DNA from: an uncultured Oscillospiraceae bacterium
Lineage (GTDB): Bacteria; Bacillota; Clostridia; Oscillospirales; Acutalibacteraceae
Assembly (NCBI GenBank): GCA_900552265.1
Contig: URZE01000005.1
Location: 27,785-91,784, forward strand
Reading direction: 5' to 3'
DNA length: 64,000 nt
Shown here: piece by piece, positions 9,135 through 18,720 of the stretch
Numbering within the stretch: position 1 is the stretch's first letter
Layout of the letters: each line of letters begins with the position of its first letter
Made by a program: the position numbers and the translations under genes
The notes under the pieces: model-generated
Database searches by the model: none
What the model was told of the DNA's origin: nothing
Seen by the model: only the letters and a program-made list of their open reading frames with translations

Positions 9135-9664
9135 CAGGAGAATTCTACATTTCCAATAAAATTACAGGAAAATTCATAATCAACATTGTCACGTATTGTC
9201 CCATTAAACTTAAAATAGATGTAAACCTTACTTTGTCCACGCTCAACCTGAGTGTTAGATCTACGTGAAAATACATCCAAAATATATCCTTCACCGTTCT
9301 TTACACTGGCACAAGAAGTACTCAAACACTGCGCTCTCTTAGTAACGGTATTATATCTAAAATTTGATTTTGCACTCAAAATACCAAAAATTTTTCCGGT
9401 AATTTTTTCAGTATAAGTAATAGTCATACAAACAGTAATATATTTTTCAAAATTATTTTCCAGTTTTTCAGGATACTGATATTCAACTGTTGAAATCTCT
9501 TCCTTTTTTATAAATTCATTTTCCAAATCGATTGTTTTTTTTAGCTCAGATCTTAAAGAAGAAGTTCCGAATAAAGAAGAATCAAATGAAATCGCATAAA
9601 TATTGCCGCAAATAAAGATCATTGCGGCGATAAAACAAGTTAAATTTTTTTTTATTTTTTTCAT
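9131..9664 (-). CDS. Secreted protein of unknown function
   Basis: 177 aa with a clear Sec signal peptide (KKIKKNLTCFIAAMIFICGN, cleavage likely after IYA). The mature part is hydrophilic, with four cysteines in pairs suited to disulfides (CMTIT, CLSTSC, FSCNF, final EFSC) and a beta-rich look. It is the last gene of an exported cluster behind a phospholipase-C-like gene and a second secreted protein. I do not recognise a family. Its TGA stop overlaps the -35 box of the next promoter. A role with the phospholipase-like enzyme is inference from position only. Confidence 0.8.
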   Translation of the reverse strand: MKKIKKNLTCFIAAMIFICGNIYAISFDSSLFGTSSLRSELKKTIDLENEFIKKEEISTVEYQYPEKLENNFEKYITVCMTITYTEKITGKIFGILSAKSNFRYNTVTKRAQCLSTSCASVKNGEGYILDVFSRRSNTQVERGQSKVYIYFKFNGTIRDNVDYEFSCNFIGNVEFSC

Positions 9665-9698
9665 AATTAAGATACCCCCTTTTTAACCGTTTATCGCT

Positions 9699-10283
9699 TT
9701 ATTGTAAATCAGTATTTATTCCTATATCACCATATATCGAACATAAAATATCAAAATGTCCGTCCATTATGTATTCATGCGCTCCCATAGAATTTTCTTT
9801 ATACAAAACACACTTAGTGGATAGTAAACAATTTTTTTCTTGTGGGCACACCTCTCCTATATTCATCAAACTCCATTTCTTACTTGAGGTATTATGTTTG
9901 ATATCATAAGAATATTTTTTAATTTGGACAAAACTTTCCTTATCATATACAGCAACTATTCTTGCATTACACGTAACTAAAGTCTTAAACTCATTACCCT
10001 TTAGTTTCTTTTTATAAATTTTAGACATTTCTATTATTCGTTTGTAATTGGTTTTATCGCCATTTTTTAAAATTTCTTCTTTAAAATATCTAAACTTTTC
10101 TACACACATGATTCCATTTGCAAAAACTTTACCACGTGAAAATTCGGATACCGGCTCTCGTGTATCTGTTAAAACAGCCTCATTCCCTTCCAGAGCCAGT
10201 GACGATGGAATCACATCCATACAAATAAAAAGAAAAACAAATATAAAAAGCATTTTTTTTACATCAACTTTGTTTAATATCAT
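9699..10283 (-). CDS. Secreted protein of unknown function
   Basis: 194 aa. ATG 10283 is preferred because GGTGG lies eight bases upstream; a GTG at 10295 is also in frame. The N-terminus MILNKVDVKKMLFIFVFLFI leads a signal peptide ending near SSLALEG. The mature region has several cysteines (CVEKF, CNARI, CPQEKNC, CVLYK) and no recognised domain. The start overlaps the end of the upstream phospholipase-like gene by 20 bp, so translational coupling is likely. It somewhat resembles its downstream neighbour in size, cysteine content and export signal; whether they are homologous cannot be judged by eye. Confidence 0.78.
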   Translation of the reverse strand: MILNKVDVKKMLFIFVFLFICMDVIPSSLALEGNEAVLTDTREPVSEFSRGKVFANGIMCVEKFRYFKEEILKNGDKTNYKRIIEMSKIYKKKLKGNEFKTLVTCNARIVAVYDKESFVQIKKYSYDIKHNTSSKKWSLMNIGEVCPQEKNCLLSTKCVLYKENSMGAHEYIMDGHFDILCSIYGDIGINTDLQ

Positions 10284-11121
10284 TTTCCAAACCACCTTTC
10301 TCTGTCTCCTGTTCTCCTACCTGTGCAAAAAATTTACAAAGCATACCTGTAACATTATATTGAGCGTTCCTTATCGCATCTTTAGCTATAGATTTCTCAT
10401 TTGGTTCTTTTTCATTAATCAAATAATAAAAATTGTCACTTGACAAAAGAGAACTTACTTTCGCAAGAGATTCTATGTCATTTACGTAAAAATATCTAAG
10501 AGTTTCCTTGATACTTTCTTTTTCTTTTGGTAAAAAATCATTCTTACATTCTTTCATAACCAAATCGCAAGTTTTTTCAAACCTTACATGGAGAGGAAAT
10601 TTTAATACTGCATCACTGGGTAAATCGTATCCCGTATGTACTGGAGTATTTAAATCTTCCATAAAATGGGCAGCTCGTCCCAACTCTTCAAAAGCTTTTT
10701 CTATATTTTTTATATTTTCTTTATCCTCTTTATTTTTTTTGCTTTCTTTGTAGTAATCTACGGCTTTATTAAAATGTTCAACACATTTAGTACATGCAGA
10801 TATTTTTTCTCTCATAAAATTTTTTTCAGTCATGGGATTATAAAAATGACATTTGTAAATTCCTTCAGCTTCATCTATATCAGGTGTAATGCTATTCTTG
10901 GCTATTACTTCTGAATAATTTTTATCTTTCAAATATTTTTCACTTTCGTCATCAAGACATCGAACAGTTTCGTTTATTTTAAAAATACATTCAAGGCTTG
11001 TCTCGGTGACATACCTGTGAGTAGGGCTATTAAAAGCCAGAACACTTCCGGACAACAATACTCCAAAAATAAAAATCGGTATTAATCGTCGTATGTACTC
11101 CCATAATCTCTTACTTTCCAT
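10264..11121 (-). CDS. Exported zinc-dependent phospholipase C-like protein
   Basis: 285 aa with a signal peptide ending SGSVLA and a mature domain of the Zn-dependent phospholipase C / S1-P1 nuclease fold. The zinc ligands appear in family order: His35 (PTHRY), Asp81 (ITPD), His92 (CHFYNP), His152 and Asp156 (AAHFMED), His162 (TPVHTG), His178 and Glu182 (HVRFE). The H-4-D-6-H and H-4-E spacings match clostridial alpha-toxin. One oddity: in the known enzymes the mature N-terminal Trp binds zinc, while here the predicted first residue is Phe30. There is no C-terminal C2-like domain. It leads an operon with two other secreted proteins; AAGGAGATGT precedes the ATG. A role in attack on host or competitor membranes is inference. 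Confidence 0.8.
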   Translation of the reverse strand: MESKRLWEYIRRLIPIFIFGVLLSGSVLAFNSPTHRYVTETSLECIFKINETVRCLDDESEKYLKDKNYSEVIAKNSITPDIDEAEGIYKCHFYNPMTEKNFMREKISACTKCVEHFNKAVDYYKESKKNKEDKENIKNIEKAFEELGRAAHFMEDLNTPVHTGYDLPSDAVLKFPLHVRFEKTCDLVMKECKNDFLPKEKESIKETLRYFYVNDIESLAKVSSLLSSDNFYYLINEKEPNEKSIAKDAIRNAQYNVTGMLCKFFAQVGEQETEKGGLENDIKQS

Positions 11122-11231
11122 TTTTTCACATCTCCTTTGCGTTTTATTTTTATGGTTTCTATAATCGATAAGTACATAAAATTCAAAACATTTTCGATAT
11201 AGTAGTGAAAATCGTACTCATTTACCACAAC

Positions 11232-11259
11232 ATTATAACATATTTTTGTTATATGTAAA
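11232..11259 (-). promoter_or_regulatory. Probable promoter of the phospholipase-like operon
   Basis: Minus strand TTTACA (11259-11254), a 16 bp spacer, and TATAAT (11237-11232), about 110 bp before the ATG at 11121. Confidence 0.5.
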
Positions 11260-11426
11260 TATTTTATCTAAAATTTAATATTTTTTATTATATATAATTA
11301 CTTAAAATAATTAATGCTCTGCTCACAACCTCGATTTACACCATAAAAATCACACACGTGTTATTGATAAAAAAGCTTGAACCATTTATTATTATGTTAA
11401 GAAAATAAAATAAAAAGAGGTACGAA

Positions 11427-12521
11427 ATGAAAATAGGAATTATAGGTTTACCCAATGTGGGAAAAAGCACATTATTTAATGCTATTACCAATGCAGGAGC
11501 GATGTCTGCAAATTATCCGTTTTGCACAGTAGAACCAAATATAGGAATTGTAGCAGTTCCTGATGAAAGACTTCAAAAACTGGCAGAAATTTATAATCCG
11601 GACAAAATAACTCCTGCTACAATCGAATTTGTAGATATTGCAGGACTTGTTGAAGGAGCATCAAAAGGAGAAGGATTGGGAAATAAATTTTTGGGTAACA
11701 TACGCGAAGTTGATGCAATTGTTCACGTAGTAAGATGCTTTGAAAACGAAAATATAATTCATGTAAATGGTCAAGTCAATCCCGAAAAAGATATAGAAAT
11801 TATAAATTTAGAACTAATCTTTTCCGACATGGAAATGCTTGAAAAAAGAATACAAAAAATAGAAAAAATGATTAAGTCAGATAAAAAATATATAGCAGAA
11901 CTCGATATTTGCAAAAGAATTTTAGAGACTCTTCAAAATGGAAAATTAGCAAAAACTTTAAATTACTCAGAAGAAGAAAAAGAATTTGTTAAATCTCTCG
12001 GCCTGTTGACCGTCAAACCGGTCATATATGCAGCTAATATGTCTGAAAACGATTTTTCAAATGGTGTTCAATCAAATGAAAATTATGAAAAAGTAGAAAA
12101 ACTTGCAAACCAAGAAAACTCCGAAGTAATTCCAATATGTGCAGAACTGGAATCTCAAATTTCAGAAATGAACCAGGAAGAAAAAATGGAATTTTTAAAA
12201 GACATAGGTTTGGAAAAGTCAGGTCTCGACAGACTAATTTCAGCGTGTTACAAACTTTTGGGTCTTATTTCATATCTTACGGCTGGAAAACCAGAAGTAA
12301 GAGCTTGGACAATTAAAAAAGGTACCAAAGCCCCTGGAGCAGCTGGAAAAATACATTCAGATTTTGAACGAGGATTTATACGAGCAGAAGTAATTTCTTT
12401 TGAAAAACTTGTGGAATGTGGCTCAATCACTGCCGCCAAAGAAAAAGGATGGGTTCGTTCTGAGGGAAAAGAGTATGTAATTCAAGACGGTGATGTAGTT
12501 CTTTTTCGATTCAACGTATAA
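11427..12521 (+). CDS. ychF: Redox-regulated ribosome-associated ATPase YchF
   Basis: Obg-family P-loop protein that hydrolyses ATP and binds the ribosome. The Walker A motif GLPNVGKST is at residues 7-15, followed by the G3-type segment [18 protein letters not shown], the helical insertion, and a C-terminal TGS domain ([20 protein letters not shown]). At 364 aa it has the usual length. AAAGAGG precedes ATG 11427. A UDG gene follows 33 bp downstream on the same strand, probably co-transcribed. Confidence 0.96.
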   Translation: MKIGIIGLPNVGKSTLFNAITNAGAMSANYPFCTVEPNIGIVAVPDERLQKLAEIYNPDKITPATIEFVDIAGLVEGASKGEGLGNKFLGNIREVDAIVHVVRCFENENIIHVNGQVNPEKDIEIINLELIFSDMEMLEKRIQKIEKMIKSDKKYIAELDICKRILETLQNGKLAKTLNYSEEEKEFVKSLGLLTVKPVIYAANMSENDFSNGVQSNENYEKVEKLANQENSEVIPICAELESQISEMNQEEKMEFLKDIGLEKSGLDRLISACYKLLGLISYLTAGKPEVRAWTIKKGTKAPGAAGKIHSDFERGFIRAEVISFEKLVECGSITAAKEKGWVRSEGKEYVIQDGDVVLFRFNV

Positions 12522-12554
12522 CAAAAACAAATTATTATAAAGGTGAGAACAAAA

Positions 12555-13127
12555 ATGTATGATTCTTGGGAAATGTTAAAAAACGATTGTACAAGATGTA
12601 TTAAATGCTCCTTATGCGAAACAAGAACAAATGTAGTATTCGGAGAAGGAAATCCTCAATCTGAAGTAATGTTCATAGGTGAGGGTCCAGGAGAACAAGA
12701 AGATTTACAAGGAAAGCCTTTTGTTGGGAGATCTGGTAAATTACTTGATTCTATGTTGGAAAATATAGGACTCAGCAGAACAAAAAACATCTATATTGCT
12801 AACATAGTAAAATGTAGGCCTCCCAAAAACAGAGATCCCTTACCTGATGAACAAGAATTATGTATAAATTGGTTACGTAACCAAACAGCACTATTAAAAC
12901 CTAAAATAATTGTAGCCGTCGGCAGAATATCAGCTCAAAAAATAATAGATCCAAACATAAAAATAACAAAAGATCACGGTAAATTTTACAAAAAAAAGAA
13001 AATTTTAATGATGCCAACAATTCACCCTGCAGCTATACTTAGAAATCCAAATCAAAAATCTTTGGTAGAAGACGATTTTAACAATCTTAAACTTAAAATT
13101 GAAGAAATTTGTAGTCACACTTATTAA
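12555..13127 (+). CDS. Type-4 uracil-DNA glycosylase
   Basis: Removes uracil from DNA to start base-excision repair. The N-terminus carries cluster-ligand cysteines (CTRCIKCSLCETR), then the catalytic-type motif GEGPGEQED with GKPFVGRSGKLLD, the later ligand region NIVKCRPPKNRDPLPDEQE, and the C-terminal motif TIHPAAILRN. At 190 aa it fits the family-4 [4Fe-4S] glycosylases. ATG 12555 is preferred because AAAGGTGAG lies just before it; the in-frame GTG at 12543 is part of that site. A terminator follows. Confidence 0.93.
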   Translation: MYDSWEMLKNDCTRCIKCSLCETRTNVVFGEGNPQSEVMFIGEGPGEQEDLQGKPFVGRSGKLLDSMLENIGLSRTKNIYIANIVKCRPPKNRDPLPDEQELCINWLRNQTALLKPKIIVAVGRISAQKIIDPNIKITKDHGKFYKKKKILMMPTIHPAAILRNPNQKSLVEDDFNNLKLKIEEICSHTY

Positions 13128-13156
13128 CAATTTTTTAATCGTATACAATAAATACA

Positions 13157-13196
13157 GCCATCTACAAATAGATGGCTTCATTATTTATTATTTTTT
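13157..13196 (+). terminator. Rho-independent terminator after ychF-udg
   Basis: GCCATCT (13157-13163) pairs with AGATGGC (13170-13176) around a 6 nt loop, followed by a T-rich tail ending in TTTTTT. Confidence 0.85.
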
Positions 13197-13417
13197 ACCG
13201 CACAAAACCTCACACAAAAAGCAACGTTTAATTTTTGATATAAGTCTCTGTCTATATTTATAAAAGTCCTTAAACATAAAATTCAGAAACATCGCTCATA
13301 AAGTATAATTTATTTATATCAAAATAAATTGGTGAAGTAACATAAATATAACTACAAATCACTCAATCACATACAACAAAACCGCTAAAAACTTATGTCA
13401 GCATATAATTATAATCG

Positions 13418-13636
13418 TTAAACACATTCTGGTTCAAATTCATCATCAGGCTCGATTATCTTATACTCATTATTTTCAAATTCATGAACAGCTATATTTA
13501 CAGGTTTTTCTTCTACAATTTCACCTTTCAAATTTATATCATCAGTTATTTCTCTAGCTCTTTTAGCTACCGCAACCGCTAACGGATAACGACTTTCTTT
13601 GCCTTTTAACATATCCTCAATAGATAATTCTTTCAT
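13418..13636 (-). CDS. rpoZ: RNA polymerase omega subunit
   Basis: 72 aa subunit that helps assemble and stabilise RNA polymerase. It has the conserved core YPLAVAVAKRAREI and an acidic tail. It overlaps the end of gmk by 4 bp, the usual gmk-rpoZ arrangement in Firmicutes. The 3' flank down to the terminator at 13196 holds nothing I can call. Confidence 0.93.
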   Translation of the reverse strand: MKELSIEDMLKGKESRYPLAVAVAKRAREITDDINLKGEIVEEKPVNIAVHEFENNEYKIIEPDDEFEPECV

Positions 13637-14244
13637 TTTTCAAGCACCTCTTTAATAATATACCCCATACGGGAAGATTTCATATATTCAGAATCTATAA
13701 TTTTAGAAACGTTGTCAGTGCACAATTCTACATCATCATTAACGACAATATATCTGTAATGTCCAGCCAGAGAAATTTCTTTCTCTGCTTCGCTTACACG
13801 TTTAATAACAGCTTCTTCAGAATCAGATGCACGATTTTTTAGCCTTTTTTTAAGTTCTTCAATCGATGGAGGAACAATAAAAATACTCACTGCATCCGGA
13901 CATTTTTTTATTATTTGTTCCGCACCCTGAACCTCTATCTCCAATATGACACTTTTACCGGATTCAAGACTTTTTTCAACTTCAAATCGAGGCGTACCAT
14001 AATAATTTCCACAATAACATGCATATTCAAGCATTTCTCCGTCATCTATTGCTTTTTGAAAAACTTCTTTGTCAACAAAATGATAATCCTTTCCGTCGAC
14101 CTCACCCAATCTCGGTGTCCTGGTTGTATATGAAATAGAGAGATTTACATCATTTCTTTTTTCAAGCAATTTCCCAAGTATCGTATCTTTTCCAGCTCCC
14201 GAAGGTCCTGAAAGAACTATGAGCATACCTTTATTCTTTTTCAT
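13633..14244 (-). CDS. gmk: Guanylate kinase
   Basis: Phosphorylates GMP to GDP with ATP. The P-loop SGPSGAGKDTI is near residues 11-21, followed by the GMP-binding segment SYTTRTPRLGEVDGKDYHFV and the lid RLKNRASDSEE. At 203 aa it has the standard length. ATG 14244 follows GAGGTG at nine bases. It lies between remA and rpoZ, all minus strand, with short gaps that suggest one operon. Confidence 0.96.
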   Translation of the reverse strand: MKKNKGMLIVLSGPSGAGKDTILGKLLEKRNDVNLSISYTTRTPRLGEVDGKDYHFVDKEVFQKAIDDGEMLEYACYCGNYYGTPRFEVEKSLESGKSVILEIEVQGAEQIIKKCPDAVSIFIVPPSIEELKKRLKNRASDSEEAVIKRVSEAEKEISLAGHYRYIVVNDDVELCTDNVSKIIDSEYMKSSRMGYIIKEVLEK

Positions 14245-14265
14245 GAAATCTTTTCACCTCTTCTA

Positions 14266-14523
14266 TTATAAAACATCTGCTGTGTTTTCAGATCTCAAAA
14301 ATTTATTTTGAACACTATCAGAACTCAAAGCTGAAAGAATTACATGACCCGTATCCATAACTAAAACAGACTGAGTTTTTCTTCCACAAGAAGCATCTAT
14401 CAAATTTCCTTTTTCTTTTGCAACATGTACAAGTCTTTTGACAGGAGAAGAATCAGGGTTAAGTATGGATATTATTCGACGCAATGAAACCATATTTCCA
14501 AAACCTATATTAACAAGTTCCAT
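14266..14523 (-). CDS. remA: RemA/DUF370 extracellular matrix regulator
   Basis: 85 aa DNA-binding regulator of the RemA family, which in Bacillus activates biofilm matrix genes. The conserved start MELVNIGFGNMVSLRRIISI and the segment GRKTQSVLVMDTGHVILSAL are clear. ATG 14523 has AGGAG seven bases upstream. An 18-codon in-frame extension has no ribosome binding site and is rejected. The remA-gmk-rpoZ order is conserved in Clostridia. Matrix control in this organism is inferred from family only. Confidence 0.92.
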   Translation of the reverse strand: MELVNIGFGNMVSLRRIISILNPDSSPVKRLVHVAKEKGNLIDASCGRKTQSVLVMDTGHVILSALSSDSVQNKFLRSENTADVL

Positions 14524-14636
14524 TAAATTTCTCCTAAACGTTTTATGCAATATCAAATTTTGCCTTGCACCATACAAGCCGCAAACTCATTACGGTTTAT
14601 ATACTACATGGCAAAACTTACAACAATTAAATGTAT

Positions 14637-14711
<75 letters not shown>

Positions 14712-14727
14712 ATAAAAAGATATAAAT

Positions 14728-14803
14728 TGGAGCGGATGACGGGGCTCGAACCCGCTACCTCCACCTTGGCAAGGTGGCGCTCTACCAGATGAGCTACATC
14801 CGC
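14728..14803 (-). tRNA. tRNA-Gly (GCC)
   Basis: Acceptor GCGGATG pairs with CATCCGC; anticodon stem CCACC/GGTGG with loop TTGCCAA gives GCC; encoded CCA. Confidence 0.97.
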
Positions 14804-14807
14804 ACTA

Positions 14808-14883
14808 TGGTGCCTCCGGGTGGAATCGAACCACCGACACAAGGATTTTCAGTCCTTTGCTCTACCAACTGAGCTACAGAGGC
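14808..14883 (-). tRNA. tRNA-Phe (GAA)
   Basis: Acceptor GCCTCTG pairs with CGGAGGC (one G-T pair); anticodon stem AAGGA/TCCTT with loop CTGAAAA gives GAA; encoded CCA. Only 4 bp from tRNA-Gly. Confidence 0.97.
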
Positions 14884-14958
14884 AACTTACTTCCTGCTTT
14901 TAATTATCCTACTCAGTAATTAATATTACCAACACAAGCATTTTATTCTTAAAAATAA

Positions 14959-15035
14959 TGGCGACCCGGAACGGGCTCGAACCGTCGACCTCTAGCGTGA
15001 CAGGCTAGCGTTCTAACCAACTGAACTACCGGGCC
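14959..15035 (-). tRNA. tRNA-Asp (GTC)
   Basis: Acceptor GGCCCGG pairs with CCGGGTC; anticodon stem CTAGC/GCTAG with loop CTGTCAC gives GTC; discriminator G, as expected for tRNA-Asp; encoded CCA. Confidence 0.97.
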
Positions 15036-15047
15036 ATATTTACAAAA

Positions 15048-15124
15048 TGGTGGGAACAATAGGACTCGAACCTATGACCCCTTGCTTGTAAGGCAAGTGC
15101 TCTAACCAACTGAGCTATGCTCCC
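15048..15124 (-). tRNA. tRNA-Val (TAC)
   Basis: Acceptor GGGAGCA pairs with TGTTCCC; anticodon stem CTTGC/GCAAG with loop CTTACAA gives TAC; encoded CCA. First gene of the five-tRNA cluster, complementing tRNA-Val(GAC) at 5.9 kb. Confidence 0.97.
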
Positions 15125-15342
15125 TAAAATTTGCTTTAAAAATAAGTATATATAACTATGTACTAATACCGAAAATCAAAGCTTCTGACACGTACTTGCC
15201 TAAAAACAACCAACTCGTATCAACAAGTAAATAATATCATCTTACAAAATTTATGTCAAGTATTTATTTTCAAAACTTTGAATTATTGAGTTATAATTAA
15301 GGAATATCACACTTTATTTTTTTGTTAAATTTGCAACATACA

Positions 15343-16335
15343 TTACTTACTTCTCATTTTCATGTACTTCTGTCGTACATCTGAACCAAGAAATTCCAGA
15401 CGAATATTATTTCCTATAATTCTTGAAACCATGCGTTGAGTATAGTATTTTTCCAATTCACGCATGGAAAGATTTGTACTTATTATAGTGGGCTTTCCTC
15501 GCATAATTCTGGAATTTATTACATTATACACCGCAGCACTTGAAAAAGATGTCGCATATTCCGTACCCAAATCATCAATAATCAATAAATCACAATCGGC
15601 ATAATGCTTTTCACTTTCATTCGAAACTACATATCCACGAAATTTTTCTTTTTCCATGTTGGAAATCATATTTTGAGTAGAAGTATAAATTACTCCAAAA
15701 CCTTTATTTATAGCCTCTCTTGCAATCGCAAGCGAAAGATGCGTCTTACCTAGCCCCGTGTTACCCGTCATCAAGAGGCTAGGCGAATCTTTTCTAAAAT
15801 TTTCAGCATATTTTTTGCAAAAATTCAAAATAAGTGTCATTCTCTCACGAGGACTTTGTTCTCCATCACGTGCAGGAACATCCGAATAATAGTTAATCGA
15901 AAAATTATCAAATGAAGAAGTTTCAAGCGGCGAAAGTTCATTGAGCTTATTATATGCTTCCAACTTAAGCATATTTTTCATACATTTACACATCATTCCA
16001 TCAATAAAACCTTCATCTTCACACTCAGAACAATTATATTTAATTTCAAGGTAATCCTCAGGAAGGTTAACACTTTTCAGAATGTTCGATAACCTTTGTT
16101 TTAAATCTTTATTTTTTTCTCTCAACTTCATAAGCTCAAATGAAGAATCCGAACCACTTAAAACCGCTTTGGCCGCTTCAACCGAAGTGGCAGATAATTC
16201 TTTTCCTATATTTGCAGCTTCGGGAAACCGTTTGTAAAAAATTTCTTTTTTTCGAGATAATTCATCCCATGCATTGTTCCTCATTCTGTAAAGCTTTTGC
16301 TGAACCTCGTCATAAATTTCTCTACTGTATCCCAA
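15343..16335 (-). CDS. DnaC/DnaI-type replicative helicase loader
   Basis: AAA+ ATPase that loads the replicative helicase. A Cys pair region (CSECEDEGFIDGMMCKC) resembles the zinc-binding N-terminal region of DnaI. Then come Walker A TGNTGLGKTHL, Walker B LLIIDDLGTE, sensor region TIISTNLSMREL and an arginine-finger segment QRMVSRI. At 330 aa the length fits. The start appears to be TTG 16335, preceded by AAAGGGG at about 11 bases. A DnaD-domain gene lies directly upstream, the usual primosome pairing in Clostridia. Confidence 0.9.
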   Translation of the reverse strand: MGYSREIYDEVQQKLYRMRNNAWDELSRKKEIFYKRFPEAANIGKELSATSVEAAKAVLSGSDSSFELMKLREKNKDLKQRLSNILKSVNLPEDYLEIKYNCSECEDEGFIDGMMCKCMKNMLKLEAYNKLNELSPLETSSFDNFSINYYSDVPARDGEQSPRERMTLILNFCKKYAENFRKDSPSLLMTGNTGLGKTHLSLAIAREAINKGFGVIYTSTQNMISNMEKEKFRGYVVSNESEKHYADCDLLIIDDLGTEYATSFSSAAVYNVINSRIMRGKPTIISTNLSMRELEKYYTQRMVSRIIGNNIRLEFLGSDVRQKYMKMRSK

Positions 16336-16359
16336 CTTTACGGTGTCCCCTTTCTAATA

Positions 16360-17337
16360 TCAAATATAATCAAATATATTGTAATTCTCATATGCATCTA
16401 TATCATATGACGGAGCACGATTAGAGGTTTTTTGAGACTTATTTTTACGTGCAGCATTTTCAGCCAATGCCTGCTCAATTTTTATTATTCCCTGATTATG
16501 CCACCGTTTTATTATACTATCCATATATTTGAGAATGTATTTTCCGTTCGAATTAACACATCTATCATATGATTCTTTTATCATTTCGTCAGAATAGTTC
16601 CACTCTCCAAACCATCTATTAACAGCTTCTTCCTCATATTTTGTAGGAGCACGATGTTCTATTCCTATAATATTTTCAAATCTCTTCCATAAAGCTTGAG
16701 TGTTATGCAACTTTATAATTTTTTTCTCAGCTTTTTCAATATTATCGATACCCTCTAAAGCCCAATTAGAACCTGTTTTTTCGATATATTTCATCCCGGT
16801 TTTCCCTATACTTACTGCATATTGAAGAAGCATAAGAATTACATCTACGGGAAGTCCATCATTATCATGAAGCATTAACAGCACTGCACTATCACCGTTC
16901 GAGATAGGTCTTCCGAGAATAACTTGTGCTTCCTGCATAAGTAAATTTATATCTTTAGAGGACTGAATCCGTGTTGCTACGTACAAACTATCCGGTCGAC
17001 GATAGTTAAAGGATAATGATTTTTTTGGGATAGGTGTAAAATTCTTTTCTTTTTCATTAATTGACTCCAAAGAAATATTTTTTTCTACACTTTTTTCACC
17101 ATGAAATTCAAGATAACCCTCTTTTTCCCAATAATCTATACTCTTTAAAACTTCCGACTCAGGAATATTAACTGCTTCGGCAATTTTTTTTTCATCAACA
17201 CTTTTCGCTCTGCTATACAGCATATACAATATAACTTTTAGTTGAGCTTCGTTTGAATTCTTTATGTAATTTTCAACTATTTCCGAGGGAACGGCAAATA
17301 CACTATTCCACTTTCCCAAACTAATACTACAGTTCAC
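16360..17337 (-). CDS. DnaD-domain replication initiation protein
   Basis: 325 aa primosomal protein of the DnaD/DnaB family. The N-terminal winged-helix part (ALKVIL-type core, NIPESEVLKSIDYWEKEGYL) is followed by a middle helical domain and a C-terminal DnaD domain with a WFGEWNYSDEMIKESYD-type motif and YILKYMDSIIKRWHNQGI. GTG 17337 is chosen because GAGGAG lies about six bases before it; ten upstream codons from ATG 17367 would read through that site. It is 24 bp upstream of the helicase loader and probably shares its transcript. Confidence 0.88.
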   Translation of the reverse strand: MNCSISLGKWNSVFAVPSEIVENYIKNSNEAQLKVILYMLYSRAKSVDEKKIAEAVNIPESEVLKSIDYWEKEGYLEFHGEKSVEKNISLESINEKEKNFTPIPKKSLSFNYRRPDSLYVATRIQSSKDINLLMQEAQVILGRPISNGDSAVLLMLHDNDGLPVDVILMLLQYAVSIGKTGMKYIEKTGSNWALEGIDNIEKAEKKIIKLHNTQALWKRFENIIGIEHRAPTKYEEEAVNRWFGEWNYSDEMIKESYDRCVNSNGKYILKYMDSIIKRWHNQGIIKIEQALAENAARKNKSQKTSNRAPSYDIDAYENYNIFDYI

Positions 17338-17480
17338 TACTTTCTCCTCAAACAAAAATAATATCAACTAAATTATATATCAATAGCGTAACTATATCAA
17401 ATTATATTTTTATTTGACAAAATAACATAGCAAAGTTAATTTTTTAAGATTAGAAACTTTTATTCACAACAACCGACAAC

Positions 17481-17517
17481 AAAAAAGATTTCGAAAGCCA
17501 CAATGACTATCGAAATC
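17481..17517 (-). terminator. Terminator of the hup gene
   Basis: Minus strand: GATTTCGA and TCGAAATC flank a 15 nt loop and are followed by TTTTTTG. Confidence 0.8.
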
Positions 17518-17534
17518 CTTGAGACAAATACAAA

Positions 17535-17807
17535 TTAGTTTACAGAATCTTTAAGAGCTTTGCCCGCCTTAAAAGCCGGTGTCTTAGATGCCGGAATTTT
17601 AATGGGGTTTCCGGTACGTGGGTCACGTCCGGTACGCTCTGCACGCTCACGAACCTCGAATGTTCCGAATCCAACCAACTGAACTTTTTCACCATCTGCA
17701 AGAGCTTCTGATACTGCTTCAACAAAAGCATTTAATGCTTTTTCCGAATCCTTTTTTGTCAGTTCGCTCTTTTCCGAAATTTTCAATACGAGTTCGGTTT
17801 TGTTCAT
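17535..17807 (-). CDS. hup: HU family DNA-binding protein
   Basis: 90 aa nucleoid protein that bends DNA as a dimer. The signature [16 protein letters not shown] and the DNA-contact arm [14 protein letters not shown] are complete. GGAGG lies eight or so bases before ATG 17807. Single-gene unit with its own terminator. Confidence 0.97.
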   Translation of the reverse strand: MNKTELVLKISEKSELTKKDSEKALNAFVEAVSEALADGEKVQLVGFGTFEVRERAERTGRDPRTGNPIKIPASKTPAFKAGKALKDSVN

Positions 17808-17902
17808 AATTACAACCTCCGTGTTTTTTAGTGCTAAACATGCACCATTACTGCATTGCCGTGCGTTTCATATGTACGCATTTAACCGACATGTAAATAT
17901 TA

Positions 17903-18652
17903 CTATACTTTATTTTTATTTTCAAGCGATATTTTATATAAAAACTCATCTTTAAATCTTTCACATGAGTCATACAATGCACTTTCGGCATCTACATTAA
18001 TAAGACGTGCCACTTCAGTTACTGAAAACAGCAAGTCCCCAAGCTCTTTTTCATAGTCATCTCGTCTGCCGTTAAGTATCAAAGTTTCTAAACAATGAAG
18101 TCTATCAAACGTTTCATTAAGCGCATCTTCCACTGAAAAGAAACCATATCCCGCTTTCGCTGTTTTTGCCTGCATCTTTTCTGTGCGCATCAGCGCCGGA
18201 AGCATTCTTGAAATATTTTTTACACTTTCCGCAGGAGTTTCATTTCGAGGACGAACTTTCATCACATATGGTTTTTCTCTAATTTTCATTTCATACACTT
18301 TAGGGTCTGAATCTTTCTCAAAATACATCCCAGAAAAAACGTGAGGATGTCGAAGAATGGTTTTTCTACAAACTTGATCTACAATATCATCAAATGAAAA
18401 ATTATCATTCTCTTCCTCTATACTGCAGTGAAAAGCTAGTTGCAAAAGTATATCACCTAACTCTTCTCTGAGCATATCACTATTACTCATATCGATAGCC
18501 TCAATGGCTTCATACGATTCTTCAATTAATCTTAGTCTTATACTCGAATGAGTTTGTACCCTATCCCACGGACATCCTTTAGGAGAACGTAAAATATTTA
18601 CAACATTCAATAAATCTTTAATCGAATACTTACATTTTTGAACTAATTCCAT
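17903..18652 (-). CDS. mazG: Nucleoside triphosphate pyrophosphohydrolase MazG
   Basis: Hydrolyses NTPs/dNTPs to monophosphates and cleans the nucleotide pool. The start LRSPKGCPWDRVQTHSSIR and the first metal site EESYEAIEAID with EELGDILLQ are typical, and a second MazG half follows (EKELGDLLFSVTEVARL). At 249 aa it is a normal two-domain MazG. It lies between hup and the flippase gene. Confidence 0.94.
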   Translation of the reverse strand: MELVQKCKYSIKDLLNVVNILRSPKGCPWDRVQTHSSIRLRLIEESYEAIEAIDMSNSDMLREELGDILLQLAFHCSIEEENDNFSFDDIVDQVCRKTILRHPHVFSGMYFEKDSDPKVYEMKIREKPYVMKVRPRNETPAESVKNISRMLPALMRTEKMQAKTAKAGYGFFSVEDALNETFDRLHCLETLILNGRRDDYEKELGDLLFSVTEVARLINVDAESALYDSCERFKDEFLYKISLENKNKV

Positions 18653-18720
18653 TTTAATCCTGCTTTCGTTTATAAGATAATATATGGAAAATATTTTAAA
18701 TTATTCCACATATTACCATA

